From contig NZ_FWFT01000004.1 in assembly GCF_900172275.1 (NCBI RefSeq), forward strand, positions 210,678 to 274,677: a stretch of DNA of 64,000 bases, given 5' to 3'. This document shows, piece by piece, positions 63,802-64,000 of the stretch; within the stretch, counting starts at the first letter, position 1, and each line of letters begins with the position of its first letter. The position numbers and the translations under genes are program-made. The notes below the pieces were generated by a model. It saw only the letters and a list, made by a program, of their open reading frames with translations. It was not told the DNA's origin and did not search any database. This DNA is from Pseudooctadecabacter jejudonensis. GTDB taxonomy: Bacteria > Pseudomonadota > Alphaproteobacteria > Rhodobacterales > Rhodobacteraceae.

Positions 63802-64000
63802 ATGTTCAAGACACTTACACTCGCCGCCGCCGCCGTTGCCGCAACTGCTTCCATCGCTTCCGCTGAAAGCTATATCTCCAACTTCGTGGAAAGCCAGTCC
63901 CGTGACACCCAGGTTGAGCTGGGCACAGTCCGCGCTGCTGCTGACGGTGTGGTCGAAGTTTACGCCTACCACGGCGGTGAGCTGGGCGCGCTGCTGGGCT
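63802..64000 (+). CDS. Secreted protein, 3'-truncated, unknown function
   Basis: Only the first 66 codons are in the window. MFKTLTLAAAAVAATASIASA is a signal peptide with AxA cleavage. The mature start ESYISNFVESQSRDTQVELGTVRAAADGVVEVYAYHGGELGALLG resembles small rhodobacterial periplasmic proteins with a repeated beta-rich unit, but I know no function. AAGGAA precedes the ATG. The long upstream region suggests strong or regulated expression. Confidence 0.8.
   Translation, partial: MFKTLTLAAAAVAATASIASAESYISNFVESQSRDTQVELGTVRAAADGVVEVYAYHGGELGALLG

Noticed and set aside
1..64000. CRISPR array, prophage, integrative element or defence island
   Set aside because: No spaced direct repeats, integrase, phage structural, restriction or toxin-antitoxin genes were found. 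The dispersed repeats are single and scattered.

Overview
The window is a 64 kb chromosomal segment of an alphaproteobacterium, most probably a marine Rhodobacteraceae (Roseobacter group) member. The evidence is high GC content, an AdoCbl-dependent class II ribonucleotide reductase (NrdJ), a short HisG paired with HisZ, an RpoH-type sigma factor, a DUF1489 protein, a stand-alone Hint-domain protein, a membrane-fused MoeB and a dimethylglycine-dehydrogenase-type FAD/GcvT enzyme. The genus cannot be fixed from sequence alone. I see no rRNA, tRNA, CRISPR array, insertion sequence or prophage. Gene density is high, and many neighbours overlap by 4 bases (ATGA or GTGA), which points to translationally coupled operons.

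Layout: 0-3.3 kb is a four-carbon sugar-acid (L-threonate/erythronate) catabolic operon, ltnD(partial)-otnK-otnC-otnI, ending in a terminator. 3.4-5.7 kb is nrdJ, facing away from a DUF1489 gene. 6.3-9.6 kb is hisS-hisZ-hisG. 9.7-14.5 kb holds slyX, a lipoprotein with GGLFG repeats, and dnaE. 14.6-15.4 kb is an ArsR/SRPBCC pair. 15.5-25 kb is a long purine operon: xdhA-xdhB-xdhC, an ABC ATPase, two permeases and a BMP-type binding protein, closed by a strong terminator. 25-30.6 kb holds a GAF/HWE histidine kinase, an aldo-keto reductase, a DadA-like oxidoreductase, a Met-rich secreted protein, a Hint protein and an APH-fold kinase. 30.6-36.2 kb holds the dimethylglycine-dehydrogenase-like enzyme, a small lipoprotein, a lipase-like protein, a D-2-hydroxyacid dehydrogenase and an SH3-like protein. 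36.4-42.9 kb (minus strand) is M3 peptidase, amino-acid ABC permease and binding protein, moeB, dut and coaBC. 43-50.6 kb holds rpoH, cobU-cobC, a GST, comM, an esterase, gshB, yraN and rsmI. 50.7-64 kb holds an LpoA-like lipoprotein, glnD, an entericidin-like gene, a LysR regulator, murJ, a VOC protein, a rhomboid-like protein, trpS, a second VOC protein, a class IV aminotransferase, an unknown membrane protein, a universal stress protein and the start of a secreted protein.

The most unusual signal is not a gene. Two related families of short dispersed repeats occur 12 times. Family A (8 copies) carries CTTCATCTGACC followed by an A-run and ACTC. Family B (4 copies) is a hairpin followed by TATTTTTGACCCAAAGAAG. 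They lie between genes at operon joints and in convergent gaps, and two copies lie in frame inside coding sequence: one in the XdhA inter-domain linker and one in a long extra loop of XdhB. A third copy sits in a 44-codon open frame that bridges two permease genes of the same operon.

Other points worth a second look are a rhomboid-fold protein that has lost both catalytic residues, a structured intergenic region next to glnD that ends in a minus-strand terminator, a four-unit 11-bp tandem repeat inside the purine operon, NrdR-like paired boxes upstream of nrdJ, and an amino-acid ABC transporter without its ATPase.
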